NCBI RefSeq assembly: GCF_029852145.1
Contig: NC_079971.1
Location: 4,645,697-4,709,696, forward strand
Reading direction: 5' to 3'
DNA: 64,000 nt
Source: Microplitis mediator
Lineage: Eukaryota > Arthropoda > Insecta > Hymenoptera > Braconidae
Below, piece after piece: positions 46,862 to 57,661 of this stretch. The position numbers and the translations under genes are program-made. The notes beneath the pieces were generated by a model that was not told the DNA's origin, searched no databases, and was given only the letters and a program-made list of their open reading frames with translations. Each line of letters opens with the position of its first letter. Position 1 is the first letter of the stretch.

Positions 46862-48282
46862 TTAAAACTCTACTGATTTTTCCTCTATTTTTTCCTTGCT
46901 CAGCAGCTGCATTGCACGCTGAGATTTACCAATGCCTAGTTTAGGCAGACCTCGATTCAGTCCTTCAAGCAGAATGCAGGCTTTACATATTTCCTGACTT
47001 GAAACGAACCCACAGCGACTGCAATTCCTACGTTCTGGCATTTTTACAGTCTCTTTGATCTGCAATGTCTCCCCAGAGTGAATAATGTCAATAATTGATG
47101 ACGGCCTCACTTTCTCTAAGTTTTTTAAAAACGTCCTAGTGTGGCCACGATAAGCGTTTGGAGCAAATATACATTCAGTTGAAAAGTAAACGAGTTTTTT
47201 GTAGTATGCGTACATAACTATTTCTTTTTCATAAGTATATTTCAATGGCTTGCAGCGCATTATTGTGTCCTGACCTGACTATTCATTGCAATAATTAATT
47301 TTAGCGGATAATTAAAATAAATATAATTAATTATTTACCAGTGAGTCTAGCAGACAATTGTCAATTTTTTAAATTTTGTAAAAAATAAATAAAACGTCAG
47401 TAGAATAAAAATTTTAAATTTTTCTCAATCAATTAAATTATTTATTTATTCCAAATTTAAAAATTGTCTTGTATCTGCTGCACTTACACTCATAATTATT
47501 TGTAATGAAGTAAAATAAAAACTTACAGTAATTATTGACGTACATCGTTGGAGTCTAGCGATGTCACCGCGTAAAATATTCATCAGAACAGTTTCCGCGA
47601 TATCATCAGCATTGTGTCCAGTTGCGATGCAGTCAACACCCAGGAGAGCTGCGCCGCGGTCCAAAGCTTGACGTCTGAATACTCCGCAAAATGTACAATT
47701 ATTTTTGCGGCCTATTTGCTCGACAATTTTGTCCATTGTCCAGCCGTACAAGTCTTTGTAAGACAAAATTTTCAAAGGCATTTGATAATCGTCTCGGTTC
47801 TGCTGCACTGTCTTTAGACTGTCATCCCGGTAACCTGGAATATTTTCAAATATTGTTGGTATTTTTATTTAAAAAATTGAATATTTATTGTGCAATAAAT
47901 CGAATGGTATTAAAGTATTTATAGTTTACCAGTTATTCCTTCGTCAATTGACAAGAGGAATAAATCAAGGCCGTATTTATATCTGTCATTTAAAACTTTA
48001 AGAACGTAAGCCAGCACAGTGGAGTCTTTACCACCTGATGCTCCTATCGCAACTTTGTAACCGGGTTTAAATAACTTGCCATTTATAATCGTGTGATGAA
48101 TTTCTGTCTCGAAGGCAAGAAAAAAACATTCTTTACAAAGTGCATCTCCAGTTTTTGGTCTCTGTTTAAATAAAGAAAACGAATAATTATTTGTTTTTTT
48201 AATTTAAATTTGAATTTAAAAATTGTTGACTTACTTTCAAAATTGCGTTGTTGGAACACTTTGCCGAACACTTTGGTGGCAT
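46862..48282 (-). CDS. Ctu1: Cytoplasmic tRNA 2-thiolation protein 1 (CTU1/NCS6)
   Basis: Minus-strand exons in order: 48280-48282 back to 48235, 48161-47930, 47834-47527, 47278-46862; 334 residues (human CTU1 has 348). All joins are in phase. It opens with the family signature MPPKCSAKC...LKRPKTGDALCKECF (zinc ribbon split by intron 1). The ATP-pyrophosphatase P-loop is IGASGGKDSTV. NNCTFCGVFRRQALDRGA supplies the redox/metal-binding CxxC, and GHNADDIAETVLMNILRGD is the second family signature. The C terminus has a further CSRCGFVSS...CKAC zinc motif and GLPKLGIGK. With CTU2 and the URM1 sulfur carrier it makes the 2-thio group of wobble uridine 34 in tRNA-Lys, -Glu and -Gln in the cytosol. 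Intron 3 contains a Q-family MITE. Confidence 0.95.
47341..47493. mobile_element. Q-family MITE in Ctu1 intron 3
   Basis: GTGAGTCTAGCAGACAATTG at the left and TATCTGCTGCACTTACACTCAT at the right; internally shortened. Confidence 0.6.
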
Positions 48283-48965
48283 TGTCAATTAATAAAATTT
48301 GAATAGTGATAAGTAATTAAAATAATGAGGTTATTTTCTCGATATTGTGCTACTGCACGTGGAAATGAATAATAAACGCCATTGCAGCTGACTAAAATTT
48401 GTCGCGCTTGCGCACAGTAAAAATTGACATATAACGATAGTTAGAGCTACAGCATTTCCGAATGCACTCAAAGTTATTAATTAATTTATTATTATTGCGC
48501 GGTAAATTTAAATATTTGAAAAATAAATTATTAAAAATTGGAGACAAATCAAGATACGTGCGTTAAAATAAAATGGCGGCAGAATATGATAGGAAAAAAT
48601 TTTAAATATGAAAAAAAAAACACGCAAGTGTTTGAACAAACCTTGGCGGGAAAATAATATGCAGAAGGGTGTCCTAATGCACTTGGAAATTTAATTTAAA
48701 TTGCTCCAAGTGTATTGCAGCTAAAAAAACGTCACTTAACTGCTATTTCCCACCAGACGATGCCAGATGATTTTACTCAGGGACTTGGAAGTTATCAGCA
48801 TCAGCATCAACAATTCGCAACACTTTACACTCGCACTGAACACTTAACAATTTACACTAGCACTGAACACTTGACTATACCACAGACACTTTGCACAATT
48901 TAAATTAATAAAAGATAATAAAATTAATAACTGCACAATTTTACACGACGCCACTGCAATTGTAT

Positions 48966-49130
48966 TTTAATTCAAACGTAAAGAAGAATCTGGACTACTA
49001 CTGCCATTGTCTATGATACTGACTGTCGCTTTTGGACCATCAGTTGAAACAAAGCAATCGACTTTGCGATTCATTCCCTCCCCCACTTTAGCAAAAATTT
49101 GAACGTTGAATTCGGCGATGCGCAGTAGCG
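48966..49130 (-). pseudogene. Truncated ORF copy in duplication unit A
   Basis: The minus strand reads IFAKVGEGMNRKVDCFVST, then DGPKATVSIIDNG, a Ser-rich end and a stop. This is the same frame as the ORF in unit B. No start codon or full domain is present. Likely a gene fragment. Confidence 0.35.
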
Positions 49131-49561
49131 CCAACGGCGCGAAATTTCCAAATTGAAATTTAGTAATTTCATTAAAATTTATGTGTATGAATAATTATAT
49201 TTAGACTACAAAATATACGCGACAATTTATATTTTCATCAATGAATTAATAATTATTCTCATTACTGGCGCGTTAAATTTAAATATTTGAAAATTAAATT
49301 ATTAGAAATTGGAAAAAAAAAAAAATCGTACGACAAAATAAAATGGTTGCAAAATATGTTAGAAAAAAATTTTAAATAATAAAAAAAAAACACGCGAGTG
49401 TTTGAACAAACCTTGGTGGAGAAATAATATGCAGAAGGGTGTCCTAATACACTTGGAGATTTAAATTAAATTCAAATCCAAGTGTATTGCAGCTAAAAAA
49501 ACGTCACTTAACTGCTATTTCCCACCAGACGATGCCAGATGATTTTACTAGATCACCACTA

Positions 49562-49855
49562 TTAAGTTCGCGGGGAAGTTTGATTTTTGGAAATTATTGA
49601 TATACCAAAAAATTGCTCTCTAAATGCTCTTTCAGAATCGAAAATTGCTCCAGTTGTAAAAATAATATTTAATTTATTATCGTCAATTAAAAATACAAAA
49701 CTAATTTTGTGTATAACTCTGGACTCCGATTGTCCGATGTCGATGATACTGACTGACGCTATTGGACCACCAGTTGATACAAAGCAATCGATTTTGCGAT
49801 TATTTCCCCCCCCCCCTACTTTAGCAAAAATTGGAACGACTACAGCGTCGCGCAA
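49562..49855 (-). pseudogene. ORF fragment in duplication unit B
   Basis: A 97-codon open frame on the minus strand: IFAKVGGGGNNRKIDCFVST, then SVSIIDIGQSESRVIHKISF, then IIFTTGAIFDSERAFREQFF. The first half matches unit A with conservative changes, suggesting it was once coding. A poly-C run (49807-49816) encodes the extra glycines. Family not recognised. It could be an exon of a small gene, but no splice partner was found. Confidence 0.35.
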
Positions 49856-50565
49856 CAGCGCGAAATTTCAAAATTGAAATTTAATAATTTTATTAAAATT
49901 GGTTAGTGGGTGCATTCGGAAATACTCTAGCTCTAGTTCTAGTCAAGTGTTGCTTTATAGTGAGAGGTAGAGCCAAAGCATTAATTGACTTTCTTACTTT
50001 TCGAACGTAAATCGTAAATTGAATAAAAATGTTGAATGCGCATGCGTATCGAATAACAAAACTCCCACCAAATAACGCAACCATATTTAAAAAAAAAAAT
50101 TCTGTGGAGGGTAGAGGTACCTCTACTCTCCATAGCCGAGCTGTAGAAGTGGCGCTGAAATCGTATTTTAAAAATTACAAAATGGCTGACAGATTGTTTT
50201 CACATTCATTGTTTACCTCGTAATTAAGAATACATTAATAATACTATCAGTAACAATAAGTAGCACGTTTTTTTCATAACAAAATATATAATCATTTATT
50301 AAATCTCATTAAGTGAAATTGCATCGTAAATTTTAAAGATCAATGATTTATTTTAAATACTGATACTATCAATCAGATTATTTATTAAAGAAGAAAGATA
50401 TAATAAAGACAATAATAAATAAAATAATTATTGGTTATGAATTTTGAATTTCAACGTCAATTAAAACTCAAAATATTACGTAATTAATTGTAAGTGTGAT
50501 TTACTTACTTTTAAATATTATTTTCAAGTGAGAAAAGAAAAAATAGAATTTTAATTATTTCCACC

Positions 50566-51462
50566 ATGAATTTTAATTCTTCATCAAATATTCCACACGA
50601 ATATCTCCCTACTGTTGTTCTTGAAAAACTCGAGATTCCGAAAAATAGTATCGTCATTGTCGCAACTAATTCTGAGGTAACTAATTCAATTGATATACTT
50701 TTAATATCAATAAAATGATAAATTCATAGCAAAACGCCTGTCTCAAAAACATTTAGTAGACGAAAGTTTATCTGATCGAGTCGCTGCAGAAGTCCCAATA
50801 AAGGGACAAAACTTCCAATTTATGATCAAAATTAAACTCTAATTTTTAGTTTACTGTCCACCTCCCTATGAATTTATCATTTTATTAAATCAACCTGGAC
50901 ATGATTTTAAATTAAACATTTAATTTGCAGGACATCGACGCCAATGATCAGAAAAATTCAGAATCAAAGAGTAAAGTCTGCTACAAAATTCAGAGCATCG
51001 AATACATCTGCCAGCGCTGTTATCAATCATTTAGCACAGCTGGTAAAAAAATAATTAAATCATAATTATTTAAATTGCTATCAAATATTTTACAAGTTTT
51101 CTTTTATAGAGTTACATCGAAAGCATATTTTACGTCACCATGTCGAGGAAGAATGCAACAAACCAGCAAATCGCGTCAACGCATCTAATCAAGGATCAGA
51201 TTCAAACCAAGAAATCAAGACCCAGATAAATAAACAGCCTCACCAATGTCCATACTGTGATTACAGCTGTAAATATTCATTTACTCTAAAACATCACATA
51301 CGTTCGCATACTGGCGAGCTGTACAAATTGATGCGCTCAAATAATTACTCGAGTGTTAAAAAAAATTACATTCGTCGTTGTAAGAAATCATTCTCTTGTC
51401 ATAAATTTCCTCGATCAAATACTCAAATTAGATCTCATGATATGAAATCTTATGTCCATTAG
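50566..51462 (+). CDS. Zinc-finger gene A: PxVxL motif and C2H2 fingers, 191 residues
   Basis: Exons 50566-50676, 50931-51042 (112 nt) and 51110-51462 (TAG), all in phase; the ATG sits in a strong context (CCACCATGA). Exon 1 encodes YLPTVVLEKLEIP, which contains PTVVL, the PxVxL consensus bound by HP1 chromoshadow domains. Exon 2 encodes VCYKIQSIEYICQRCYQSFS, the first half of a C2H2 finger; exon 3 completes it (ELHRKHILRHH) after a phase-1 intron. A full finger follows (HQCPYCDYSCKYSFTLKHHI, then RSHTGE), then a degenerate one (CKKSFSCHKFPRSN). Only two good fingers remain, so DNA specificity would be limited unless it dimerises. First member of the tandem array; exon structure matches gene C exactly. 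Confidence 0.7.
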
Positions 51463-51768
51463 ATCATACAGAAGGCTTTGATCTGTTGAGTATAAAATAT
51501 GTAGATAAATATAAGTAAATTTTCTAAAAAGTCCCGAGAAATATAAATTTTTTTAACTGTACGAGAAGATTTGTATTATTTAGGTACAAATTGTAATAAT
51601 TTTTATTTATTTCTACTTCGCAACCTGACTATTAAGATTTAAAAATAAGTATAATTTGTTACTGTAATAGAAAATTATTTAAAAAATGTATTTTCATATT
51701 TTTATAATAAGTAAATAAATAAATTAATGAGTGTAAAAGAAAAATGAATGAAAAATGATATTTTTTTA

Positions 51769-52165
51769 ATGAGTATGAATGCAGCTGACAATTAACAATT
51801 TTTTAAATTTACAAATAAATAAAACGTAAGCAGAATAAAAATTAAAAAATGCGTACTTAGAAAATGGAAAAATCAGTGCGCGCATTTTTTTAAATTTCAT
51901 TATTTTAATTCATTTATTTATTTATTTAAAATTACTAATTGTCTCATATCTACATGACACTGAAGTTAGAAGACAATTATCAATTTTCGGATTTTTTTTT
52001 CAACAAATCAATGACAAAAAAAATATTCATATGTAGAAAAATGAAAAACTGTAAGCACAATTTTTTGAAAATTTTTTTTATCATAATTTATCGTTTTTAA
52101 AAATCCAATTATTATTAGACGTCTGCTAACTTCAGTATCATCATATCTACTGCATTTACACTGAT
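51769..52165. mobile_element. Q-family MITE interrupted by a P-family MITE
   Basis: Starts ATGAGTATGAATGCAGCTGA. Its 3' end (TGTCTCATATCTAC | TGCATTTACACTGAT) is split by the P insertion. Confidence 0.75.
51954..52141. mobile_element. P-family MITE with perfect 9-bp target duplication
   Basis: ATGACACTGAAGTTAGAAG to GCTAACTTCAGTATCAT, flanked by CATATCTAC on both sides (51945-51953 and 52142-52150). Confidence 0.85.
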
Positions 52166-52620
52166 AATTTTTTACCAGACCCATTTTACCCCCACTCCTC
52201 GTGCCTGTAAAATTAATTATTTTAAAAAATTTTATATTTCGACACTCGTATAATAATTTTTTTTATTATAATTATAATTTTTAAAAAACGCCATAGTAAT
52301 TTTTTTTTTTTGCATTTCCCATCAGCCATTTTTTCTCTATACAAAAAAAACCAAAACTTCATTCTTCGCGGAGAATGTAAACCAATTAATTAAAATGACT
52401 TAATAATTAATTTATAAATTGCAATTATTTTTAATAACAAATGACAAAAGTATAATTAACAATTAATTGGTAATTTCTTGATTACCCACAGTAAAAAGTT
52501 TGAACAATGAACAATTAGACAACAATTAAAAGGTTATGGTTTTAAAAAAAATTGAATGCTGATAATTTTTTTAAAGAATTTTTTGGTTTGATTTTAATAA
52601 ATAAATTTTTAATTTAAAAA

Positions 52621-54634
52621 ATGCATCCGCGAGATGTAATTGAACTGAGTGATAATGAATCCGAGTTTAGTGGCAGTATCGCTTTGTTCCAGATCGCAGA
52701 TGACCCATCAGGTATGACGTTTAATTTTAAAGACAAAATTTAAGTAATTGCTGTAATAAAATTTTCATTATTTTAAATTTAAATCTTTTTCTTCACCCAG
52801 ACTCCTCAGTTTTTGGTGACGCAGAACGCGATGATACTTTTGCTGTGCCAAGACGCGTGTCGTCAAAAGCAAAATCATCAAGAAAGAGAAATAATTTTAT
52901 GAAAAATGTCAGTAGAAATCCTAGTGTCCATGTAAAAGTTCCAACGCAAGTTAATGGCGTAGCATCGAATGCAAGTCATGTTCCAAACAACATTAACTCC
53001 CGAAATCCATTGAAAAATATTAAAATTCTCTTAGACAAGATTAGTATTTCTAAACAAGAGGAAAATTCTTTTTCCAAGGACCCCAATACGTACGATAAAT
53101 TTAGCAGTTCATCAAAGCCTCCGGATAAATATCTTCCTTACGTTTTACTTGAAAGAGTTTCAGTTCCTGATAAAAACTTCAAGTCTTCTCAAGAGCAACC
53201 CGATGACCAACAGTCTAAAGATGATGATAAAAATATCAGTAAGTTGTAATTTTTAAAACCGATGTTCTATTATTTAAAAATTTATTTTTCCAAGCTATGG
53301 TTGTTAATAAATTGACTGATATTACAGATACTTCACATCAAGATCCTCAACTCAGAAATCTTCCTTTTGTTTTGCTTGAAAGAATCAGCGCGCCTGTAAA
53401 AAGAGTAAACACCAGAGCTGATAATATTGTCCTTCGTAAAATTGCTAGAAAATCGTCAAATCCAACAATTAACTCTAGACGACATGAACTGTCTGCGAGT
53501 ATTCCTGACAAAGAGCACAAATGTGATCACTGCGATTACGCGACTGACTTCGAATGGTATTTTAGGCGACATATGAAGTCACATTCTGGTGGACCTCTTT
53601 TAAAATGTACAGATTGTGACTTTGAAACTTTATATTCTGAGAATCTCAAAACACATAAACGTCGTCTTCATGCTAGAAAATCTCTCCCAGTTGGAAATAT
53701 TAAAAAAACACACAAATGCGATCACTGTAATTACGGAACTAATGTCGCAACAAATTTTGACCGACATATGAAGAAACATTTTGGTGGACCTCTTTTAAAA
53801 TGTACATATTGTGACTTTGAAACTTTATATTCTGACAATCTCAAAAGACATGAACGTCGTCTTCATGCTAGAAAATCTCTCCCAGTTGGAAATATTAAAA
53901 ATAAACACAAATGCGATCACTGTAATTACGGAACTAATATCACAGCAAATTTTCACCGACATATGAAGACTCATGTCGGTGGACCTCTTTTAAAATGTAC
54001 AGATTGCGACTTTGAAACTGTACATTCTGATAGTCTCAAAAGACATGAACGTCTTCATGCTAGAAAATCTCTCCCAGTTGGAAATCTTCATGGAGAACCT
54101 GAAAGTGTCGTTGGAAAAAAGCACAAATGCGATCACTGTAATTTCGGAACTAACATAGCCGCAAGTTTGAGCCGACATATGAAGACTCATTTCGGTGGAC
54201 CTCTTTTCAAATGTACAGATTGCAACTTTGAAACCCTACGTTCTGATAATCTCGAGAAACATAAACTTCGTCACGTTTGCGAACCTTTTACTTGTCCGTA
54301 TTGCCCATTCACAGCTTTTGAAATACGTGCTCTAAATGTTCATATTCGTTCTCATCCCGTAGCAAATCAACTTGAGTGTAATATTTGTCATTTGAAATTC
54401 GCTAGGCTGAATAACTTGACGATTCACAGGCTACGTTATCACACGTCTTGTGTGACCACTGTCTCGAAACTCACCTGCTCATTTTGCCAAAAAGTATTTG
54501 CAGATAAATATTCTTTGATGATCCACAAAAAAACTTATAAAAGTGGTAATGATTACAAATGTAAAAAGTGTTCGTACACAACACGGGAGTCGAGATTGTT
54601 CAAAAATCATTTAACTAAACATTTAAATAAATAA
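52621..54634 (+). CDS. Zinc-finger gene B: PxVxL motifs and a 12-finger C2H2 array, ~611 residues
   Basis: Exons 52621-52711, 52801-53238 and 53328-54634 (53295 is an alternative in-phase acceptor). The N terminus has VIELSDNESE, a good SUMO-interacting motif (hydrophobic core next to acidic Ser/Asp). Two PxVxL motifs follow, YLPYVLLERVSVP and NLPFVLLERISAP, plus a degenerate KILLDKISIS. From 53516 comes a two-finger module of 65 residues (HKCDHCDYAT...RRHMKSH, LKCTDCDFET...HKRRLH with linker ARKSLPVGN) repeated at 53711, 53906 and 54122, then FTCPYC, LECNICH, LTCSFCQKVF and YKCKKCSYTT fingers. The eleventh finger lacks its last His. It is probably a sequence-specific DNA-binding repressor recruiting HP1; that function is inferred. 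The near-identity of the modules implies recent amplification. Confidence 0.85.
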
Positions 54635-55931
54635 TTAAAAAAATAATGGATTTAAAAAGCTAAAATACAGAATTTCTGTCAGCTAAATTTTAGATAACGA
54701 GTGTGACTGTAGCAGACATCAGACAAATTTAAAATTATAAATAAATAGAGTAAATAATGATAAAAAAAATATTTTTAAAAAATGCACTTATTAATTTTTT
54801 AATTTTTGAAATGCGCACTTTTTAAAAATTTTATTGTATTTATTATTTACTTGATTTAATGACAATTTTAAATTTGTCTGATGTCTGCTACATTATCATT
54901 CATTTCTCATAATGTTTTTATTTATTGCACAATTATTTATGACAGTAAAATTGACAGACATCTGAGAATTTTGAAAATTTTTAAATAATAAAATGAAATT
55001 GTTTAATCAAAAAAATTAAAAAATGGACTTTTAGAAAATTCTACCAGTACATGCATTTTTTTTTTATTTTATCAATTTAATTCTTTAATTTTTTTATATG
55101 GACTTTAAAAATAGTCTTATGTCTGCTGCATTTACACTCATCAATTATTTTATAGTTGTAATTTAATAAGTTATTAGTAGGTACTAATTGTACGATGACA
55201 ATTTTTATTTTTCTTTTGTATGTCATTGTTTTAAAGTCGAGACTTTCACTTCTGTTTGTATTCAAGTGAAAAAAAAACAGTACAAGTAAATAAAGAATAA
55301 AAAAAAAATTTTAATTAATGAGTTATTTTTAATTTGACAGAAAATTGATTTTTAAAAATTTTGTATTTTAAAATTAGATAATAAGTTCTAAGATTTGAAT
55401 TTTTTTTCTTTGTTACGAAAATTTGTCAATAGTAAAAGTTCACATGCGTGAAATATATATATATATGTATATATAAGAAGGGTACATAAAGTAAATTTGG
55501 AGAGGGGATGTGACTTAGAGTGTGTAGAAGTGTCAGTGTGATGCGGAGTGAGGTTAAAAGTTCAGTTAACAAAGCGTGTAAACAGTCGACAGTAAATATA
55601 AATTTAACTATTTAACAATTAAAATAACCCTGAGTTTATAATTACTAGTAAAAATCTAATTTACTTATATTTTTTTTACCCAATTGATGATTTATCGAAC
55701 AAGTGTCAAAAAATATGTAAGTTTATTAAAAATATTTATACATCTCGAGAAAATAAATTTAAATATTCTGTTTATCCTGATTAAATTTATATTTTTCAGA
55801 AGAAATCAATACTACTGACGAGTTTAAATTTAAAGTTACAACAATATATGTTTTAAGTGAAGCAATCCCATAAACTGTCAATCTGACATACGGGACTCTG
55901 ATACATGACAGCTTGAAATACTAAAGTAAAA
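54635..55931. other. Intergenic region between zinc-finger genes B and C
   Basis: Mostly a copy of the Q-family sequence (54699-55473). After it, 55474-55931 is probably the promoter and 5' UTR of gene C; a GTGTCAGTGTG initiator-like word is near 55530. Confidence 0.55.
54699..55473. mobile_element. Second copy of the long Q-family element (3'-truncated)
   Basis: About 95% identical to 43667-44428 in Mul1 intron 2, from GAGTGTGACTGTAGCAGACA through CTCAAGTGAAAAAAAAACAG-type sequence to CACATGCGTG. The right-hand inverted end is missing. Confidence 0.85.
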
Positions 55932-56594
55932 ATGTCGCAACAAAAGTCGGATTATTTTTCAAACGTTTCAAATATTTATTTCCCAAGAGTTGTTTTAGAA
56001 AAAATAGATATTCCAGAAAATAGTATAATTATTTCAACAATTATTGAAACTCCTTTGACTGAGGAACCTGCTGCCCCATCAGTAAGTGATTCCATATCTC
56101 GAGCGCCAAAATTTAAATTTTAAACAAATGTTTATTATAAATATTTTGCTTGTAGGATTTTATCAATAATGATTACAATGTTTTGAATCTAGATGATGAA
56201 GTCTGCTACAAAATTCATAGCATTGAATATATTTGTCAGGATTGTTATAAATCCTTTAGTTCAGCGGGTAATTATTTTCTTTTTTAAAATTTATTTAATA
56301 AAATAATTTTATTTTTAATTGCGCTAATTTTCAGAGCTGCACAAAAACCACGTACTGTCTTGTCACACTGCAGGAAATCGTCTGTTGAATATTCCGATAG
56401 AATATCTTCCTGTTGTGAGGCTCAACAGAATTGACGTACCTGAAAAAAAAGTAAAAGTTGAAATAAACAGAAGCAAATGTCCTGCGGGTACTAAATCAGC
56501 TCCTAAGAAATGCGGGAGTCAAAATAAATCCAAACGCAGGGATAAGAAGATTAATAAATCTTGTAATTCATCAAGCAAATACTTGAAGGTGTGA
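55932..56594 (+). CDS. Zinc-finger gene C: two PxVxL motifs, one finger, basic tail, 173 residues
   Basis: Exons 55932-56081, 56156-56267 (112 nt) and 56335-56594, in phase. Exon 1 gives FPRVVLEKIDIP (PRVVL) and exon 2 gives VCYKIHSIEYICQDCYKSFS, very close to gene A. The finger is completed in exon 3 (ELHKNHVLSCH, with the final spacing altered). Instead of more fingers, a second motif EYLPVVRLNRIDVP (PVVRL) follows, then a Lys/Arg-rich, probably nuclear or DNA-contacting tail (KSKRRDKKINK). The second half resembles the motif region of gene D (PFVRLNRIVLP), so C may be a fusion or a gene that has lost its array. It could still bind HP1 while lacking sequence-specific DNA binding. Confidence 0.7.
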
Positions 56595-57661
56595 CGACAA
56601 TACCAGGGCACGGAAGTGGAATAACATCGGACATGCAAATATGACATTGCGGGATTCAATTTCATGCATAGGCTGGATACTGGCAATTATTTGCCAGCAG
56701 TTTAACAATTTTTACACCAGCACCAATCAACATTAATATAATTATTTAAAATATATTGGTTTTCAGTGTTTACTATATATATTTATATTATGATAATTAT
56801 TATTATTAATTTGATAATTTTTTTTGTATGTATGAAAGTTTTTGTACTCAAACGAGAAAAAATGATAAAATTTAAATCTGAATTTGAAAATTTAAATTTA
56901 AATTAAATGATTTAATATTTAAATCTGATAAAAAATTATATGTAATTTTTTCTCGTGTATTTTGTATTTTTTTTTCCTTTTTAGTTGAAACTTTTATTCA
57001 ATTGACGTTTAAATTTCAAGAAAATTAAAAAAATAATGAATTTTAATTTAAATGTTTTGTTTTTATCAATAATTATACACATGACATTTAAATAATCAAA
57101 TTAATTTTAATTAACATAAAAATTTGTAAATAAAATATTTATTTTCACTTACTAATTTATATAATATGTATTTTTATACTTTGCGTGAATTTTATAAATA
57201 ACCGATTGTAAAATATTAATTAAAAATAAAACCATTTTTATTGCATATTTTTTATTTTTTTCTGTCACCAATAAGTCGCTTGCGTTTGAATTTCTATTTA
57301 GTTTAAAAATTTTTAATTAAGGAAAATAATTTCCCGGTATTTTTTTAAACGGCTGCAGTTTTACGAGTTTGTATGGAGGATAAAAGTATATCTGCCCTCC
57401 ACATTCTTCAGTCAGTAGAAAACAAATAAACTTGATATTTTGTGGTAATGAAAAAAAATAATTATTAAATTTAAAACAATCAATTTTAGTTGTAATTAAA
57501 ACTACAATTAATAATTAATTGTAGAAGATTAATTAAAGTATCAATTGTCGAAGAAAAATAAAAAAATACTTCAAGAAATAGGTTATGGTCTTGTAGTGAA
57601 ACGTAAATAATTTACGTTTTGGAGTTTAAATAAATTTGTAGGGTTCAATTGATTCAGAAAA
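56595..57661. other. Intergenic region between zinc-finger genes C and D
   Basis: AT-rich 3' UTR-like sequence followed by the presumed promoter of gene D. CGGCTGCAGTTTTACGAG and CCTCCACATTCTTCAGTCAG (about 57350-57418) stand out; the latter has an initiator-like TCAGTCAG. No gene seen. Confidence 0.5.

Larger units (their letters stand above)
48490..49905. repeat. Tandem duplication upstream of Ctu1 (two ~650-700-bp units)
   Basis: Unit A (48490-49190) and unit B (49262-49905) share, in order, AAATTTAAATATTTGAAAA, AACACGC(A/G)AGTGTTTGAAC, GCAGAAGGGTGTCCTAAT, CACTTAACTGCTATTTCCCA, GATGATACTGACTG-type sequence, TACAAAGCAATCGA and TTTAGCAAAAATT. Unit A has a private insertion of CACTCGCACTGAACACTT-type repeats (about 48785-48960) where unit B has other sequence. 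Confidence 0.85.
51463..52620. other. Intergenic region between zinc-finger genes A and B
   Basis: Holds a Q-family element (about 51769-52165) interrupted by a P-family element, then AT-rich DNA with no visible gene. Confidence 0.6.

Noticed and set aside
53990..54190. Minus-strand ORF opposite the zinc-finger array of gene B
   Set aside because: Antisense shadow of a repeated coding unit.
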